Part shown: positions 40,716-48,893 of the stretch, piece after piece
Position numbering within the stretch: position 1 is the stretch's first letter
How the letters are laid out: each line of letters begins with the position of its first letter
DNA from: DATBLE01 sp036555585
GTDB taxonomy: Bacteria; Actinomycetota; Thermoleophilia; Gaiellales; Gaiellaceae
Reading direction: 5' to 3'
Length of the DNA stretch: 64,000 nt
Assembly (NCBI GenBank): GCA_036555585.1
Contig: DATBLE010000056.1
Location: forward strand, 1-64,000
Notes under the pieces: generated by a model
Database searches by the model: none
Told to the model about the DNA's origin: nothing
The model's input: the letters and a program-made list of their open reading frames with translations, nothing else
Made by a program: the position numbers and the translations under genes

Positions 40716-40776
40716 CGAGCCGTCTCCGATCAGGCGGGGGCCGACCGACCGTGCCGCCCCCGCCACGGACGGATGT

Positions 40777-41247
40777 CTAGCGCTCTGTGACGGTGCCCTG
40801 CTGAACTTGCCCGCGCCAGCCACCGGTTTCGGACTGCCGCTTCTCGATGAACTCCTTGAAACGGTCAAGGTCGTTGCTGACCCACATGGAGTCGAGACCA
40901 ACAGCACTTCCGAGTGCTTCCTTCATTCCTTCAGCGTCATAGGTCATCTCGACGTTCACCCGTGTCTTGCTCGGTTCCACTCGCTCGAACGTAACCTTGC
41001 CCGAGTTGTACTTGCCGTCCACAGATCGCCAAGACACCAACCTGTCGGGCTCTTGCTGTGAGATCTCGGCTTGCCAGGTGTGCTCTTCGCCGCCAATCTC
41101 GGCTGTCCACTGGAGGTGGGTGTCGTCAATCTGACGGACTGACTTCACCCCTTCCATGAACTCGGGGAACTCCTCGAACTGCGTCCACTGGTTGTAGACG
41201 GTGCTGACGGGCACGTCTACCTCGATGGACTTCTCGATGGTCGCCAC
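40777..41247 (-). CDS. SRPBCC-family (polyketide cyclase/START-like) protein
   Basis: The 156-residue product has the typical SRPBCC/coenzyme Q-binding start 'IEKSIEVDVPVSTVYNQWTQ' and 'FEEFPEFMEGVKSVRQID', with a C-terminal helix 'NDLDRFKEFIEKRQSET'. Such proteins bind hydrophobic ligands and are often stress-induced in actinobacteria. The GTG at 41247 follows AGGAGA at a good Shine-Dalgarno distance. It converges with the small plus-strand genes. Confidence 0.87.
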   Translation of the reverse strand: MATIEKSIEVDVPVSTVYNQWTQFEEFPEFMEGVKSVRQIDDTHLQWTAEIGGEEHTWQAEISQQEPDRLVSWRSVDGKYNSGKVTFERVEPSKTRVNVEMTYDAEGMKEALGSAVGLDSMWVSNDLDRFKEFIEKRQSETGGWRGQVQQGTVTER

Positions 41248-41393
41248 CGGTTTCTCCTCTCGATTGGATGTCTGGTGGCCCTACCCAGCGTCCGAGGAAC
41301 GAACCAGACGTTGCGCGTTAGTCGCTCAGGTGTACAGAAGAGTCTTCGCGCCTGGCGCACGTGCGTCCGAGCCTGGACTAAGCGGGTGCAGGG

Positions 41394-42236
41394 TTAGCGG
41401 CGTTCGGGTTTCGCGCCTGGTTGTGGCAGGTCGATTTCGAACCAGGTGAGAGTGCCGGCGGCGACGCGTGTGGTCTCCCAGCGGCTTGACAGCCGCTCCA
41501 GGAGCGTGGGTCCGTATTCGCCGGGATCCTGTGGTCCGCTCAACGCGAGGGGTTCTCCGGCGGTAGTCACTTCGACTCGGAGGCGTGCGCGGTCGATGTC
41601 GACCAGGAGGCCGATCGTGCGGTTGTTGACCGAGTTCCCGTGTGCGATGTTGGTCACGAGGTCGCTGACGAGGAGTTGCGCCGACTGAACAGCATCTGCA
41701 CTTATGTCACTACCGGCGAAACCGACGGCGTCACGCGCCGCCTTCGGCGCCTGCGCATTCGCTCTGAGTTCTTTGGCCAGCTTCGTCGGTTCCCACTCCA
41801 CAGAGTCGGACCCTCCTTGTTCCTGCTCAATCCGACTGACGGTCGAGAGTAGTTCTTGGGCATGTTCGGTCGATAGGAAACCTTTCTCGGAGCCCTCCCG
41901 GATCAGGTTGTGAGCTCGCAGGAAGAAGTCGGCGGGGTCAGTCGGATCGTCCCACTCGCGTCCGACCCGCTCGAACGCCTCTGAGACCAGATCTGCGCCC
42001 TCAGGCAGCTCCTCGTCGAGTTCCTCGGCGAGCAGCATCGTCGTGATCGACACGCCCAGCCACCGAGAGATCAGACGCCAGCGGTCGGGCTGCGGCTTCG
42101 CCGCCTCCAGCTCCCACAGACGATACGCCGTCCGGGCGACATCGAGCTCACGCGCCGCCTGCGCCTGGCTCAGCCCCAACTCCTCGCGCCGCGCCTTCAA
42201 CCGCTGCGCGAGCGAAACGACCTGCCCGTTACTCAT
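41394..42236 (-). CDS. XRE-HTH protein fused to anti-sigma-type ATPase domain
   Basis: The 280-residue protein combines an N-terminal XRE-type helix-turn-helix (residues about 8-65; 'LGLSQAQAARELDVARTAYR') with a C-terminal HATPase_c domain of the RsbW/SpoIIAB kind (about 170-275; 'QLLVSDLVTNIAHG', 'LRVEVTTAGEPL', 'GPTLLERLSSRWE'). The usual N-box Asn-rich segment reads 'VTNIAHGN'. It could bind DNA and an anti-anti-sigma factor at once. The ATG overlaps the STAS gene stop (ATGA). A target sigma factor is not encoded nearby. Confidence 0.82.
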   Translation of the reverse strand: MSNGQVVSLAQRLKARREELGLSQAQAARELDVARTAYRLWELEAAKPQPDRWRLISRWLGVSITTMLLAEELDEELPEGADLVSEAFERVGREWDDPTDPADFFLRAHNLIREGSEKGFLSTEHAQELLSTVSRIEQEQGGSDSVEWEPTKLAKELRANAQAPKAARDAVGFAGSDISADAVQSAQLLVSDLVTNIAHGNSVNNRTIGLLVDIDRARLRVEVTTAGEPLALSGPQDPGEYGPTLLERLSSRWETTRVAAGTLTWFEIDLPQPGAKPERR

Positions 42237-42556
42237 GGCACTCGCCTGATCTCGATCCCCGCATGCTGGTCAAGATGGACAATATCGAGCACGCTCGCGA
42301 CCCACTTCGAGGGATTGACCAAGACCAAGACCCCACGCCCGTCGAGCGCCTTGGCGCACGCCACAATCGCCTTGATCCCCGAGCTGTCCAGAAACGACAA
42401 CTCCGAGAGATCCAGCGTCAACCCGCCGCCGTCAACCGACATCTGCTCGACGGCACCCTCAAACACGCCCACCGCAGCCAGATCGAACTCGCCAACCAAC
42501 CGAAGCGTCTGTGCGTCGACCCGAATTACCTCAAGTGTCCCTGGGACCTCCTTCAT
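42233..42556 (-). CDS. STAS-domain anti-anti-sigma factor
   Basis: The 107-residue protein is a single STAS domain with the phosphorylatable Ser in 'LSELSFLDSSGIKAIV', flanked by 'LRLVGEFDLAAVGVFEGAV' and 'LVLVNPSKWVASVLDIV'. Proteins of this kind bind and inhibit anti-sigma kinases in partner-switch modules. The gene is coupled on both sides by 4-bp overlaps, downstream to the XRE-ATPase fusion, its probable partner, and upstream to a small conserved gene. AGGAG precedes the ATG. Confidence 0.9.
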   Translation of the reverse strand: MKEVPGTLEVIRVDAQTLRLVGEFDLAAVGVFEGAVEQMSVDGGGLTLDLSELSFLDSSGIKAIVACAKALDGRGVLVLVNPSKWVASVLDIVHLDQHAGIEIRRVP

Positions 42557-42777
42557 GTGTCTCCTCGGCGCCCCCCTTCAGTCAGGCCGAGATGCCAGCC
42601 GGCGTACTCCTTCCAGGCGTGCGACTTCAAGAACGCGTTCTGCTCCCGTGCACGGGGCTGAACATCCTGCCAACGCGAACGAAGCACATACTGGCGCGCG
42701 TCGATCAAGCTCATCGCAAACTTCACGGCCTCTTCGTTCAGGGAGTACGCGGGCACGCGCGCCATTCTCGCCGACAC
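42553..42777 (-). CDS. Small conserved protein heading the partner-switch operon
   Basis: The product is 67-74 residues, with possible starts at GTG 42777, ATG 42765 or GTG 42756; the last ('PAYSLNEEAVKF') fits best with my memory of relatives. The core 'LIDARQYVLRSRWQD' and 'HAWKEYAGWHLGLTEG' recur in actinobacterial hypothetical proteins. It is helical and Trp-rich. It overlaps the STAS gene by ATGA, so it is the first gene of the three-gene unit. The function is unknown. Confidence 0.7.
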   Translation of the reverse strand: MSARMARVPAYSLNEEAVKFAMSLIDARQYVLRSRWQDVQPRAREQNAFLKSHAWKEYAGWHLGLTEGGRRGDT

Positions 42778-42941
42778 CGCCTCAGCGTCGGGGGAGAAAT
42801 GGGACCGCGCGGTACTGCATCGGCGCTGGGCTTAGAAAGCACGGGTCGGGCGGCAGAAGGGGTTGTGTGGCCTGTTTTCTCGCACGCCAGTCTGGCCCGG
42901 GGCAGGCCCGGTGATCCACCCTGGGTCCGTTGGAGGCTCGG

Positions 42942-43826
42942 TTAGGTGGCGGCCACCATTGAGGTGTTGCCTTTCTTGGTATTCAACTCCTCGTACTCGG
43001 CGGGCGGCAAGTCACCGAGTGCTTGGTGCAGTCTTTCCTCGTTGTAGAAGCCGATCCATTCGAGGACCTCGTGTTCGACGTGCTCGAAGCTGGGGAAGCG
43101 GCGCCCATCGACGAGCTCGTTCTTGAAGGTCGCGACCCACGCTTCGGCCATCGCATTGTCGTACGCATCGCCGCGGGAGCCGACCGACGGAGCGATCTCG
43201 AGCTCGTCGAGGCGATCGGTGTAGGTCAGGCTGGTGTATTGCGAGCCGCGATCCGAGTGGGCAATCAGCCCCGCCTGTGGTCGGCGCAGGCCGTTGGCCA
43301 TCTCGAGTGCGTCGAGGACGAGCTCGGCGCGCATATGCGTCGCGAGCTGCCAACCGACGATCTGGCGGCTGTAGCAGTCGAGGATGAAGGCGAGGTAGCA
43401 GAAGCCGTTCCAGGTGCGGATGTAGGTCAGGTCGGCGACCCACTTCTCGTTCGGCCCGATCGCCGTGAAGTCGCGCTGCAGCAGGTCGCGGGCACGCTCG
43501 CCGGCAGCCTCGTCCGGGATCGTCCGCCTCTTCGAGCCGCGCAGCTTCCCGACGAGTCCGTGCCCGCGCATCACCCTGGCGACCTGATCACGACCGACAT
43601 CGACGTCGCGACGGCGCAGCTCCTTCCAGGTCGTGCGGGCGCCGTACACTGGCCGGCGTCCCGAGCGGGCGGCCTCGATCTCGACGAGCAGCTGCCGGTC
43701 GGCGAGCTCGCGGGCAGACGGCTTCCGGGATCTGCGCGCGTAGTGCGTGCTCACCGGCACGCCCAACGCCTTGCAGATCGGCTCGACCCCGAAGGCGGCC
43801 CGCCGCTCCTCCACATAGCGGGTCAC
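42942..43826 (-). CDS. IS3-family transposase OrfB (DDE integrase)
   Basis: The 294-residue reading from GTG 43826 has the full catalytic triad: Asp in 'KWVADLTYIRTW', Asp in 'LIAHSDRGSQYTS' and Glu in 'DNAMAEAWVATFKNEL', plus the HTH-containing 'VSTHYARRSRKPSAREL' and the C-terminal 'EWIGFYNEERLHQALGDL'. The GTG overlaps the orfA stop as GTGA; re-initiation could make OrfB alone. A longer fusion by -1 frameshifting is the rule in IS3, and that frame is open to 44000, but I see no A-rich slippery site. Confidence 0.9.
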   Translation of the reverse strand: MTRYVEERRAAFGVEPICKALGVPVSTHYARRSRKPSARELADRQLLVEIEAARSGRRPVYGARTTWKELRRRDVDVGRDQVARVMRGHGLVGKLRGSKRRTIPDEAAGERARDLLQRDFTAIGPNEKWVADLTYIRTWNGFCYLAFILDCYSRQIVGWQLATHMRAELVLDALEMANGLRRPQAGLIAHSDRGSQYTSLTYTDRLDELEIAPSVGSRGDAYDNAMAEAWVATFKNELVDGRRFPSFEHVEHEVLEWIGFYNEERLHQALGDLPPAEYEELNTKKGNTSMVAAT

Positions 43827-44125
43827 CGTCGCCGGGTCGGGTCGAGCTCCTGCGCGAAATAGACGGACGCGTCCTTCAAGATCGCGTTCGCGCGCCGCAG
43901 CTCCGCGTTCTCCTTGCGAAGCTTCTTCAGCTCTTCGCGCTCGTCCGTCTTCAGCAGATCGCGCCGCAGGCCACGGTCGGCCTCGGCCCGGCGCACCCAC
44001 TGCCGCAGCGCTTCCTTGTGGATCCCCAGGTCCTGGGCGACGTGCGCGATCGGACGGTTCGACCCGAAATAGAAACGCACCGCGCGCTCTCGCAGCTCAT
44101 CGCAGCACTTCCTCGGTCTCGACAT
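43823..44125 (-). CDS. IS3-family transposase OrfA
   Basis: The 100-residue protein has an HTH_21/transposase_8 domain ('CDELRERAVRFYFGSNRP', 'DLGIHKEALRQWVRRAEAD') and a C-terminal leucine-zipper-like helix ('LKKLRKENAELRRANAILK') that usually mediates dimerisation with OrfB. The ATG at 44125 is preferred; AAGGAG lies about 11 nt upstream. The stop overlaps the orfB GTG. Confidence 0.88.
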   Translation of the reverse strand: MSRPRKCCDELRERAVRFYFGSNRPIAHVAQDLGIHKEALRQWVRRAEADRGLRRDLLKTDEREELKKLRKENAELRRANAILKDASVYFAQELDPTRRR

Positions 44126-44333
44126 CGCAGGAGCATCTCCTTCCGCCAGGACAGCGCCCGGCATCGGAGCCTCCAACCTTCCCAGGGTCCTTCGCTCCTC
44201 TCAGGGGTGTCTTTCGAGTCTAAGGGTTCTGGCCGAACAGCCCAAATAGTCACGCTGCCGCACTTCGACCTTCGACTCCTGCTATGCAGTCACGGAAAGA
44301 GACAAATCCGTGGCTGTCGTTCGAAAATAACTC

Positions 44334-45500
44334 TTACAAGTAGCCCAGCGGATCAACGGCCTGGCCGTTCACCCGGACCTCGAAGTGCAGGTGCGGGCCG
44401 GTCGAGTGGCCGGTCGAGCCGACGTAGCCGATCACCTCGCCCTGGGCGACCTGCTGGCCGAGCGAGACGGCGATTCCTGACTGGTGGCCGTACGCGGTTG
44501 CGAGCCCGCCGCCGTGGTCGATCACCGTCAGGTTCCCGTACCCGCCGAGCCACCCCGCGTAGATCACGGTCCCGGCGGCCGCGGCCGTGATCGGCGTGCC
44601 GTAAGCGGCCCCGAGGTCGATCCCCTCGTGCATCCGGCCCCAGCGCCAGCCGAACGAGCTCGTGATCGGTGCGCTCACGGGCCAGGCCAGGGCGCCCGAC
44701 CCGGTGTGCTGCACGGAGGAGTGCGACTGGGCGGCCTGGATCTTCGCCGCGAGCTGCGCGCTCACCTGCTGCAGCGAGTCGATCTCGCCGGCCTCCGCCT
44801 GCTCGCGCGCGCTCAGCGAGGCGAGGTCGGCCTTCTTGCGGCTCTGCGCCTCGACCAGCAGGCCTCTGCTCGCCAGCAGCTGCTCCCGCAGCGCCCGTGC
44901 CTGCCGGACGCGAACGGCGACGATCTTCGCCTGGCGGAGCATGTCGTTGCGCGCCGCCTTCGTCCGGGCGAGAGCGCCGGCAACCTCGTCTCGCGACGAG
45001 CGCACCTCGTCGGCGATCTGCCGGTCGCGCCGGGCGACGAGCTTGATGTAGTCCACCCCGTCGAGGAACGCCGAGAAGCTGCGCGACGAGAGCAGCACCG
45101 AGAGCTCGTCGGGCGGATTCGACTCGTAGGCGGTGACGAGCCTGCGGTTGAGCCGGACGATCGCGATCCGGTACTCGTCTCGCAGGAACGACAGCCGGTC
45201 TGACTGGACCTCGTAGAGCGCGTTCAGGCGGTCGAGCTTGACCTCGCGGAGCCGGAGCTCCTGCTCCAGCGGGACGAGCCGGGAGGAGACGTCCCCGACC
45301 TGCTGCTCGAGGCCGCGGATCTGCCCCGAGACGGCGTCGATCTCGCCCTGGAGCGCCGTTTCCTTCTCCTGGGCCGCGGCGACGCGATCCTGGAGGGCTG
45401 CGATCCTCGCGTCGACCGACTGCTTGCGGTCGACGATGTCGGCGCCTGCAGGCGTGGCGGCAAGGAGCAGCAGTGCCAGGCCGAGCGCGAGACGGCGCAT
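44334..45500 (-). CDS. M23 peptidase with EnvC-like coiled coil
   Basis: The 388-residue exported protein has a signal peptide (residues about 1-20, 'LALGLALLLLAATPAGA'), a long coiled coil (about 22-255) and a C-terminal LytM/M23 domain. The zinc-ligand motifs are present: 'RMHEGIDLGAAYGTP' (HxxxD), 'AYGHQSG' and 'TGPHLHFEVRVNG' (HxH). It may cut peptidoglycan cross-links itself or, as EnvC does, activate an amidase. It is 46 bp downstream of the zinc-ribbon gene and directly bounded by the IS-containing island on its 3' side. Confidence 0.92.
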   Translation of the reverse strand: MRRLALGLALLLLAATPAGADIVDRKQSVDARIAALQDRVAAAQEKETALQGEIDAVSGQIRGLEQQVGDVSSRLVPLEQELRLREVKLDRLNALYEVQSDRLSFLRDEYRIAIVRLNRRLVTAYESNPPDELSVLLSSRSFSAFLDGVDYIKLVARRDRQIADEVRSSRDEVAGALARTKAARNDMLRQAKIVAVRVRQARALREQLLASRGLLVEAQSRKKADLASLSAREQAEAGEIDSLQQVSAQLAAKIQAAQSHSSVQHTGSGALAWPVSAPITSSFGWRWGRMHEGIDLGAAYGTPITAAAAGTVIYAGWLGGYGNLTVIDHGGGLATAYGHQSGIAVSLGQQVAQGEVIGYVGSTGHSTGPHLHFEVRVNGQAVDPLGYL

Positions 45501-45546
45501 TCATCGTGGTTCGGCGGCGGCGCGGAGGCCCCTGCCCGCAGGGCGT

Positions 45547-46197
45547 TCAGAGCAGCGACCGGGCGTTCTCGGGCGGCTGCGGCTCGGGCACGATCACCGG
45601 CCCGGGCGGCTCGTGCGGGACCGGCTCGGGCTCGGGGACGATCACCGGCCCCGGCGGGTCGGACGGCACCGGGGCGGGCTCGGGCACGGGCTCCGCCGGC
45701 TCGGTCACCCCGCTCTCGCGGCGTGCCCGGCCGATGCGCTCCGAGAGCGTCCGGTCGACGCGCTCGAGGTCGTTTGCGACACCGGTCAAGCGGCCGTCCA
45801 CCTCGGTGACGCGCGCCTTCGCGTGGTCGAGCACCTCGGGATCCTCCGTCAGCACGGCGGCGCCGAGGTCCTGCAGGGCCTGCGCTCGATCGCGGGACAG
45901 CTGTGCCGCGCGCCGGCGGAGCCGGAAGCGGTCGAGCTGCGCCTCGACGCGGGCGCGGAGGATCTCCACGGCCTGCACGAGCCTCGCCCGCACGACCCCG
46001 CCGACGCGCCGCATCCGCGCCCGCGCGGATCGCATCCACGCGCGTCCCGGCAGCACGCCGAACGTCCGCCGGTCGGTCACGGTCCACGAGACCGCGGCCG
46101 CGTCGCCGCCGACTCGCCGCCCGCAGCTCGCGCAGAATCGCGCGGCCGGGGGAAGCTCGGCGTTGCAGCTGGGGCAGCTAGCGGTCGCCGCGGGCAT
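45547..46197 (-). CDS. Zinc-ribbon protein with coiled coil and proline-rich tail
   Basis: The 216-residue product has an N-terminal zinc ribbon ('CPSCNAELPPAARFCASCG'), a basic helical region with 'RLVQAVEILRARVEAQLD' and coiled-coil segments, and a C-terminal tail with two copies of 'PPGPVIVPEP'. The repeat is also visible in the DNA as an imperfect 42-bp direct repeat. It overlaps the CcmI-like gene by 20 bp, so it is part of the cytochrome c operon by position. Its role there is unknown. Confidence 0.75.
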   Translation of the reverse strand: MPAATASCPSCNAELPPAARFCASCGRRVGGDAAAVSWTVTDRRTFGVLPGRAWMRSARARMRRVGGVVRARLVQAVEILRARVEAQLDRFRLRRRAAQLSRDRAQALQDLGAAVLTEDPEVLDHAKARVTEVDGRLTGVANDLERVDRTLSERIGRARRESGVTEPAEPVPEPAPVPSDPPGPVIVPEPEPVPHEPPGPVIVPEPQPPENARSLL

Positions 46198-46486
46198 CAG
46201 CCCGCGATGTTCCCCGGTCGAGCGCTTTCAAAGCGTCCGCCGCCGCCCCGCGCAGCTCTCCGACCATGCTGCGGTAGTCCTCGTCCGAGATCTTCCCGGT
46301 CCTGTGGTCGAACTCGAGCTCCTTGAGCGCGGCCAGGGCGCGGTCGCGCTCCTCCTCGAGCGCCAGCCGCTCCGGCGTGGGCTCCGCCGGACCGGCCTCT
46401 TCGCCGCGGCCGAGGAACGGCCGGGCGACGAACCAGACCGCTGCCACGGCCAGCAGCGCGCCGATGACGAGCGCGGCGTCGAGCAC
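46178..46486 (-). CDS. CcmI-like cytochrome c biogenesis protein
   Basis: The 102-residue protein has an N-terminal helix ('LVIGALLAVAAVWFVARPF') and the segment 'ERDRALAALKELEFDHRTGKISDEDY', which matches the N-terminal part of CcmI/CycH proteins involved in haem attachment. There is no TPR domain, so it corresponds to the membrane-and-coiled-coil portion only. It begins immediately after the ccmF stop and overlaps the zinc-ribbon gene. Confidence 0.75.
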   Translation of the reverse strand: MLDAALVIGALLAVAAVWFVARPFLGRGEEAGPAEPTPERLALEEERDRALAALKELEFDHRTGKISDEDYRSMVGELRGAAADALKALDRGTSRADARGDR

Positions 46487-48481
46487 TCAGGCCGACGGTT
46501 CAGGAGCGACCCGCCCGTAGCGGACGGCGAGCCGCCGCTCCTCGCGCGCGTCCGGCCAGAGCGTGATCACCGAGCCGAGCACGAACACGAGGCCGGCGAG
46601 CCAGATCATGTTCACGAGCGGGTTGACGATCGCCTTGAAGTCGATCGTCCCGTTCCCGTTCACCTGCTCCGTGATCAGGAACAGGTCTTCGCCGGTCAAC
46701 CAGTCGGAGCGGATCGCCACCTCGTTCGAGACCTGCTGCTCGATCGGGTAGTCGTTCTTGCCCGGGTGCATGACCGCGATCCGGTCGCCGCCGCGGTAGA
46801 CGTCGATCGTGGCCCGCTCCTCGATCGCGTTCGACGTGCGTGCGCTGGTGGTGCCGCGGTAGACGAGCGTGTAGTCGCGCAGCTTCAGGGACTGTCCCGG
46901 GCCGAGCCGGGCGCTGCGCGAGGTGTCGTAGGCGCTCGAGCCGGCGATCCCGATCGCGAGCAGGACGATCGCCGCGTGGACGACGTACCCGCCGTAGCGC
47001 CGGCGGTTGCGTGCGACCAGCGACGCGAAGGCGCGCGGCACCGGCTCGCCCGAGAGCGTTCGCCGCGCCGCCGTGCCCCGGGCGAACTCGAGCACGATCG
47101 TCGCGGCCACGAACGCCGAGAACGTGTAGGCGACCAGCCCTGGCAGCGAGGACCCGGCCCCGAGGGCGATCAGCGCGATGCCGACCGCGAGCGCGAACGC
47201 CGTGGGCCAGAAGAACACGCGCTTCAGCGAGGAGAGCGAGGCCCGGCGCCAGGCGATCAGCGGCCCGATTCCCATCAGCAGCAGCAGCGGCAGGCCGAAG
47301 CTGCGGAAGAAGAAGTTGTAGTAGGGCCTGCCGACCGTGACCGCCTCGCCGCGGACCGCCTCGGAGAGGATCGGGAAGGTCACCCCCCAGAGGATGGTCA
47401 GGCAGAGGGCGACCAGCAGCAGGTTGTTGTAGAGGAAGGTCGCCTCGCGCGAGACGAGCGACTCGAGCTTCGTCTTCGCCCGCAGGAGGGGCAGCCGGAA
47501 GAAGAGGAGCGCCAGCGAGGAGGCGACCACGAAGCAGATGAACCCGAGGAACCAGGGCCCGATCGAGCTCTCCGTGAAGGAGTGGATCGAGTTGAGCACG
47601 CCGGATCGCGTCAGGAACGTGCCGAACAGGGAGAGCGAGAACGCGAGCATGACCAGCAGCATGTTCCAGACCTTCAGCATCCCCTTCTTCTCCTGCACCA
47701 TCACCGAGTGCAGGAAGGCCGTGGCCGCGAGCCACGGCATCAGCGCGGCGTTCTCGACCGGGTCCCAGGCGTAGTAGCCGCCCCACCCGACCTCCTCGTA
47801 GGCCCACTTGGCGCCGAGCAGCTGACCGACTCCCAGGAACATCCAGGCGGCGAGCGTCCACCGCCGGGTTGCGACGATCCAGCGCTCGTCCGTGCGTCCC
47901 GACAGCAGCGCGCCCATGGCGAAGGCGAACGGCACCGTCAGCCCGACGTAGCCGAGGTAGAGCATCGGCGGGTGCGCCTGCATGTACGGGCTCTGGAGGC
48001 TCGGGTTGAGGCCGCGCCCGTCGGCCGGAGCCAGCTGAGTGTCGAACGGGCTGGCGACGAACACGACCAGCATCGAGAAGAACGCGGCGACCACGCCGAG
48101 CACCGGCACGACCCAGACCACGAGCTCGCGGCCCGCCTTCCGGTCGAGGAGCACGGCAGCGGCGCCGTAGCCGGTCAGGACGAGCAGCCAGAGGAGGAGC
48201 GACCCCTCCTGTCCGCCCCACAGGGCGGTCAGCTTGTACGTGAGCGGCAGCTCGCGGCTGGTGAACGCGGAGACGTAGGTGAAGGTGAAGTCGCTGGAGA
48301 CGAGGGCGACGAGCAGCACCGCGGTCGCGACGGCGGCGGCCGCGAATGCGGCAACGAGCGCGTTCTGGGCGGAGCGCGAGAGCCGGCGCCGGCGCGTGTG
48401 CGCGCCCCAGAACCCGGCGAGCACCGCGTAGACGGCGAGCCCGAAGCAGACGACGAGCGCTGCCCTACCGAGCTCGGGCAC
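46487..48481 (-). CDS. ccmF: Haem lyase subunit CcmF
   Basis: The 664-residue integral membrane protein has about fourteen or fifteen helices. The haem-handling WWD domain is visible as 'EVGWGGYYAWDPVENAALMP', with Tyr-Tyr in place of the usual Trp-Trp. 'LWGGQEGSLLLWLLVL' and 'AHPPMLYLGYVGLTVPFAF' are further CcmF signatures. It belongs to System I cytochrome c maturation, unusual for most actinobacteria, which use CcsA/ResB. It starts 13 bp after the ccmE stop. Confidence 0.93.
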   Translation of the reverse strand: MPELGRAALVVCFGLAVYAVLAGFWGAHTRRRRLSRSAQNALVAAFAAAAVATAVLLVALVSSDFTFTYVSAFTSRELPLTYKLTALWGGQEGSLLLWLLVLTGYGAAAVLLDRKAGRELVVWVVPVLGVVAAFFSMLVVFVASPFDTQLAPADGRGLNPSLQSPYMQAHPPMLYLGYVGLTVPFAFAMGALLSGRTDERWIVATRRWTLAAWMFLGVGQLLGAKWAYEEVGWGGYYAWDPVENAALMPWLAATAFLHSVMVQEKKGMLKVWNMLLVMLAFSLSLFGTFLTRSGVLNSIHSFTESSIGPWFLGFICFVVASSLALLFFRLPLLRAKTKLESLVSREATFLYNNLLLVALCLTILWGVTFPILSEAVRGEAVTVGRPYYNFFFRSFGLPLLLLMGIGPLIAWRRASLSSLKRVFFWPTAFALAVGIALIALGAGSSLPGLVAYTFSAFVAATIVLEFARGTAARRTLSGEPVPRAFASLVARNRRRYGGYVVHAAIVLLAIGIAGSSAYDTSRSARLGPGQSLKLRDYTLVYRGTTSARTSNAIEERATIDVYRGGDRIAVMHPGKNDYPIEQQVSNEVAIRSDWLTGEDLFLITEQVNGNGTIDFKAIVNPLVNMIWLAGLVFVLGSVITLWPDAREERRLAVRYGRVAPEPSA

Positions 48482-48493
48482 CGCGCACCGCGA

Positions 48494-48886
48494 TCAAGTC
48501 TTCTTCGGCGTGTACTTCGACGGGCACTTCGTCACCATCGTGCCCGGGGCGGCGACGAAGACGCCGTTCTGCATGCGACCGTCCACGACGATGTCGCGGC
48601 CCGGACGGAAGAGGTCGGGGACGGAGCCCGTGTAGACGACCGGAACCGTCGCGGTTCCGTCGACGTCGCGGAGGCGGAAGCGGAGCCCTGCGCCGTGGGC
48701 GTCGCCCGAGACCGGCTTCAGGACGCGGCCCGTCAGCGACACGTTCCCGTCGTGACCCGCCAGCGAGCTCGGCCGTAACGCGGGCGTACCGCCCCCGGCG
48801 ATCGAGGAGTAGAGCAGGAAGACCGCGAGCACGGCTGCGACGGACAGCGCGATCACGAGACGCGCGGGACTGCGTCTGCGAGCCAC
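48494..48886 (-). CDS. ccmE: Haem chaperone CcmE, CxxxY variant
   Basis: The 130-residue protein has an N-terminal membrane anchor ('LVIALSVAAVLAVFLLY') and an OB-fold domain ('NVSLTGRVLKPV', 'RFRLRDVDGTATVPVVYTG', 'RDIVVDGRMQNGVF'). In most bacteria haem binds a His in the motif HxxxY. Here the site reads 'VTKCPSKYTP', with Cys in place of His, the variant known from archaea and Desulfovibrio-type systems. A TAGAAT box ends 7 nt before the GTG at 48886, so transcription of the ccm operon probably starts here. Confidence 0.92.
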   Translation of the reverse strand: MARRRSPARLVIALSVAAVLAVFLLYSSIAGGGTPALRPSSLAGHDGNVSLTGRVLKPVSGDAHGAGLRFRLRDVDGTATVPVVYTGSVPDLFRPGRDIVVDGRMQNGVFVAAPGTMVTKCPSKYTPKKT

Positions 48887-48893
48887 GAGCCGG

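Larger units (their letters stand above)
42918..44188 (-). mobile_element. IS3-family insertion sequence, about 1.27 kb
   Basis: Imperfect terminal inverted repeats of about 24 bp bound the element: left 42918-42941 and right 44165-44188, both starting ACCCTGGG and sharing GTTGGAGGCTC, differing in the three bases between. It contains orfA and orfB on the minus strand. I find no clear target-site duplication (flanks TCC and CCT). Both genes look intact, so it may be mobile or recently so. It lies at the right side of the accessory island. Confidence 0.82.

Noticed and set aside
43815..43870. A-rich slippery heptamer for IS3 -1 frameshifting
   Set aside because: No A6G or similar motif is visible in the orfA/orfB overlap; the GTGA overlap was reported instead.
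42910..44195. Target-site duplication around the IS3 element
   Set aside because: The three or four bases outside the terminal repeats differ (TCC and CCT).
45473..48778. A 1101-codon plus-strand open frame opposite the ccm operon
   Set aside because: Antisense shadow of ccmF, ccmI-like and the zinc-ribbon gene, rich in Arg, Asp and Glu without any motif.
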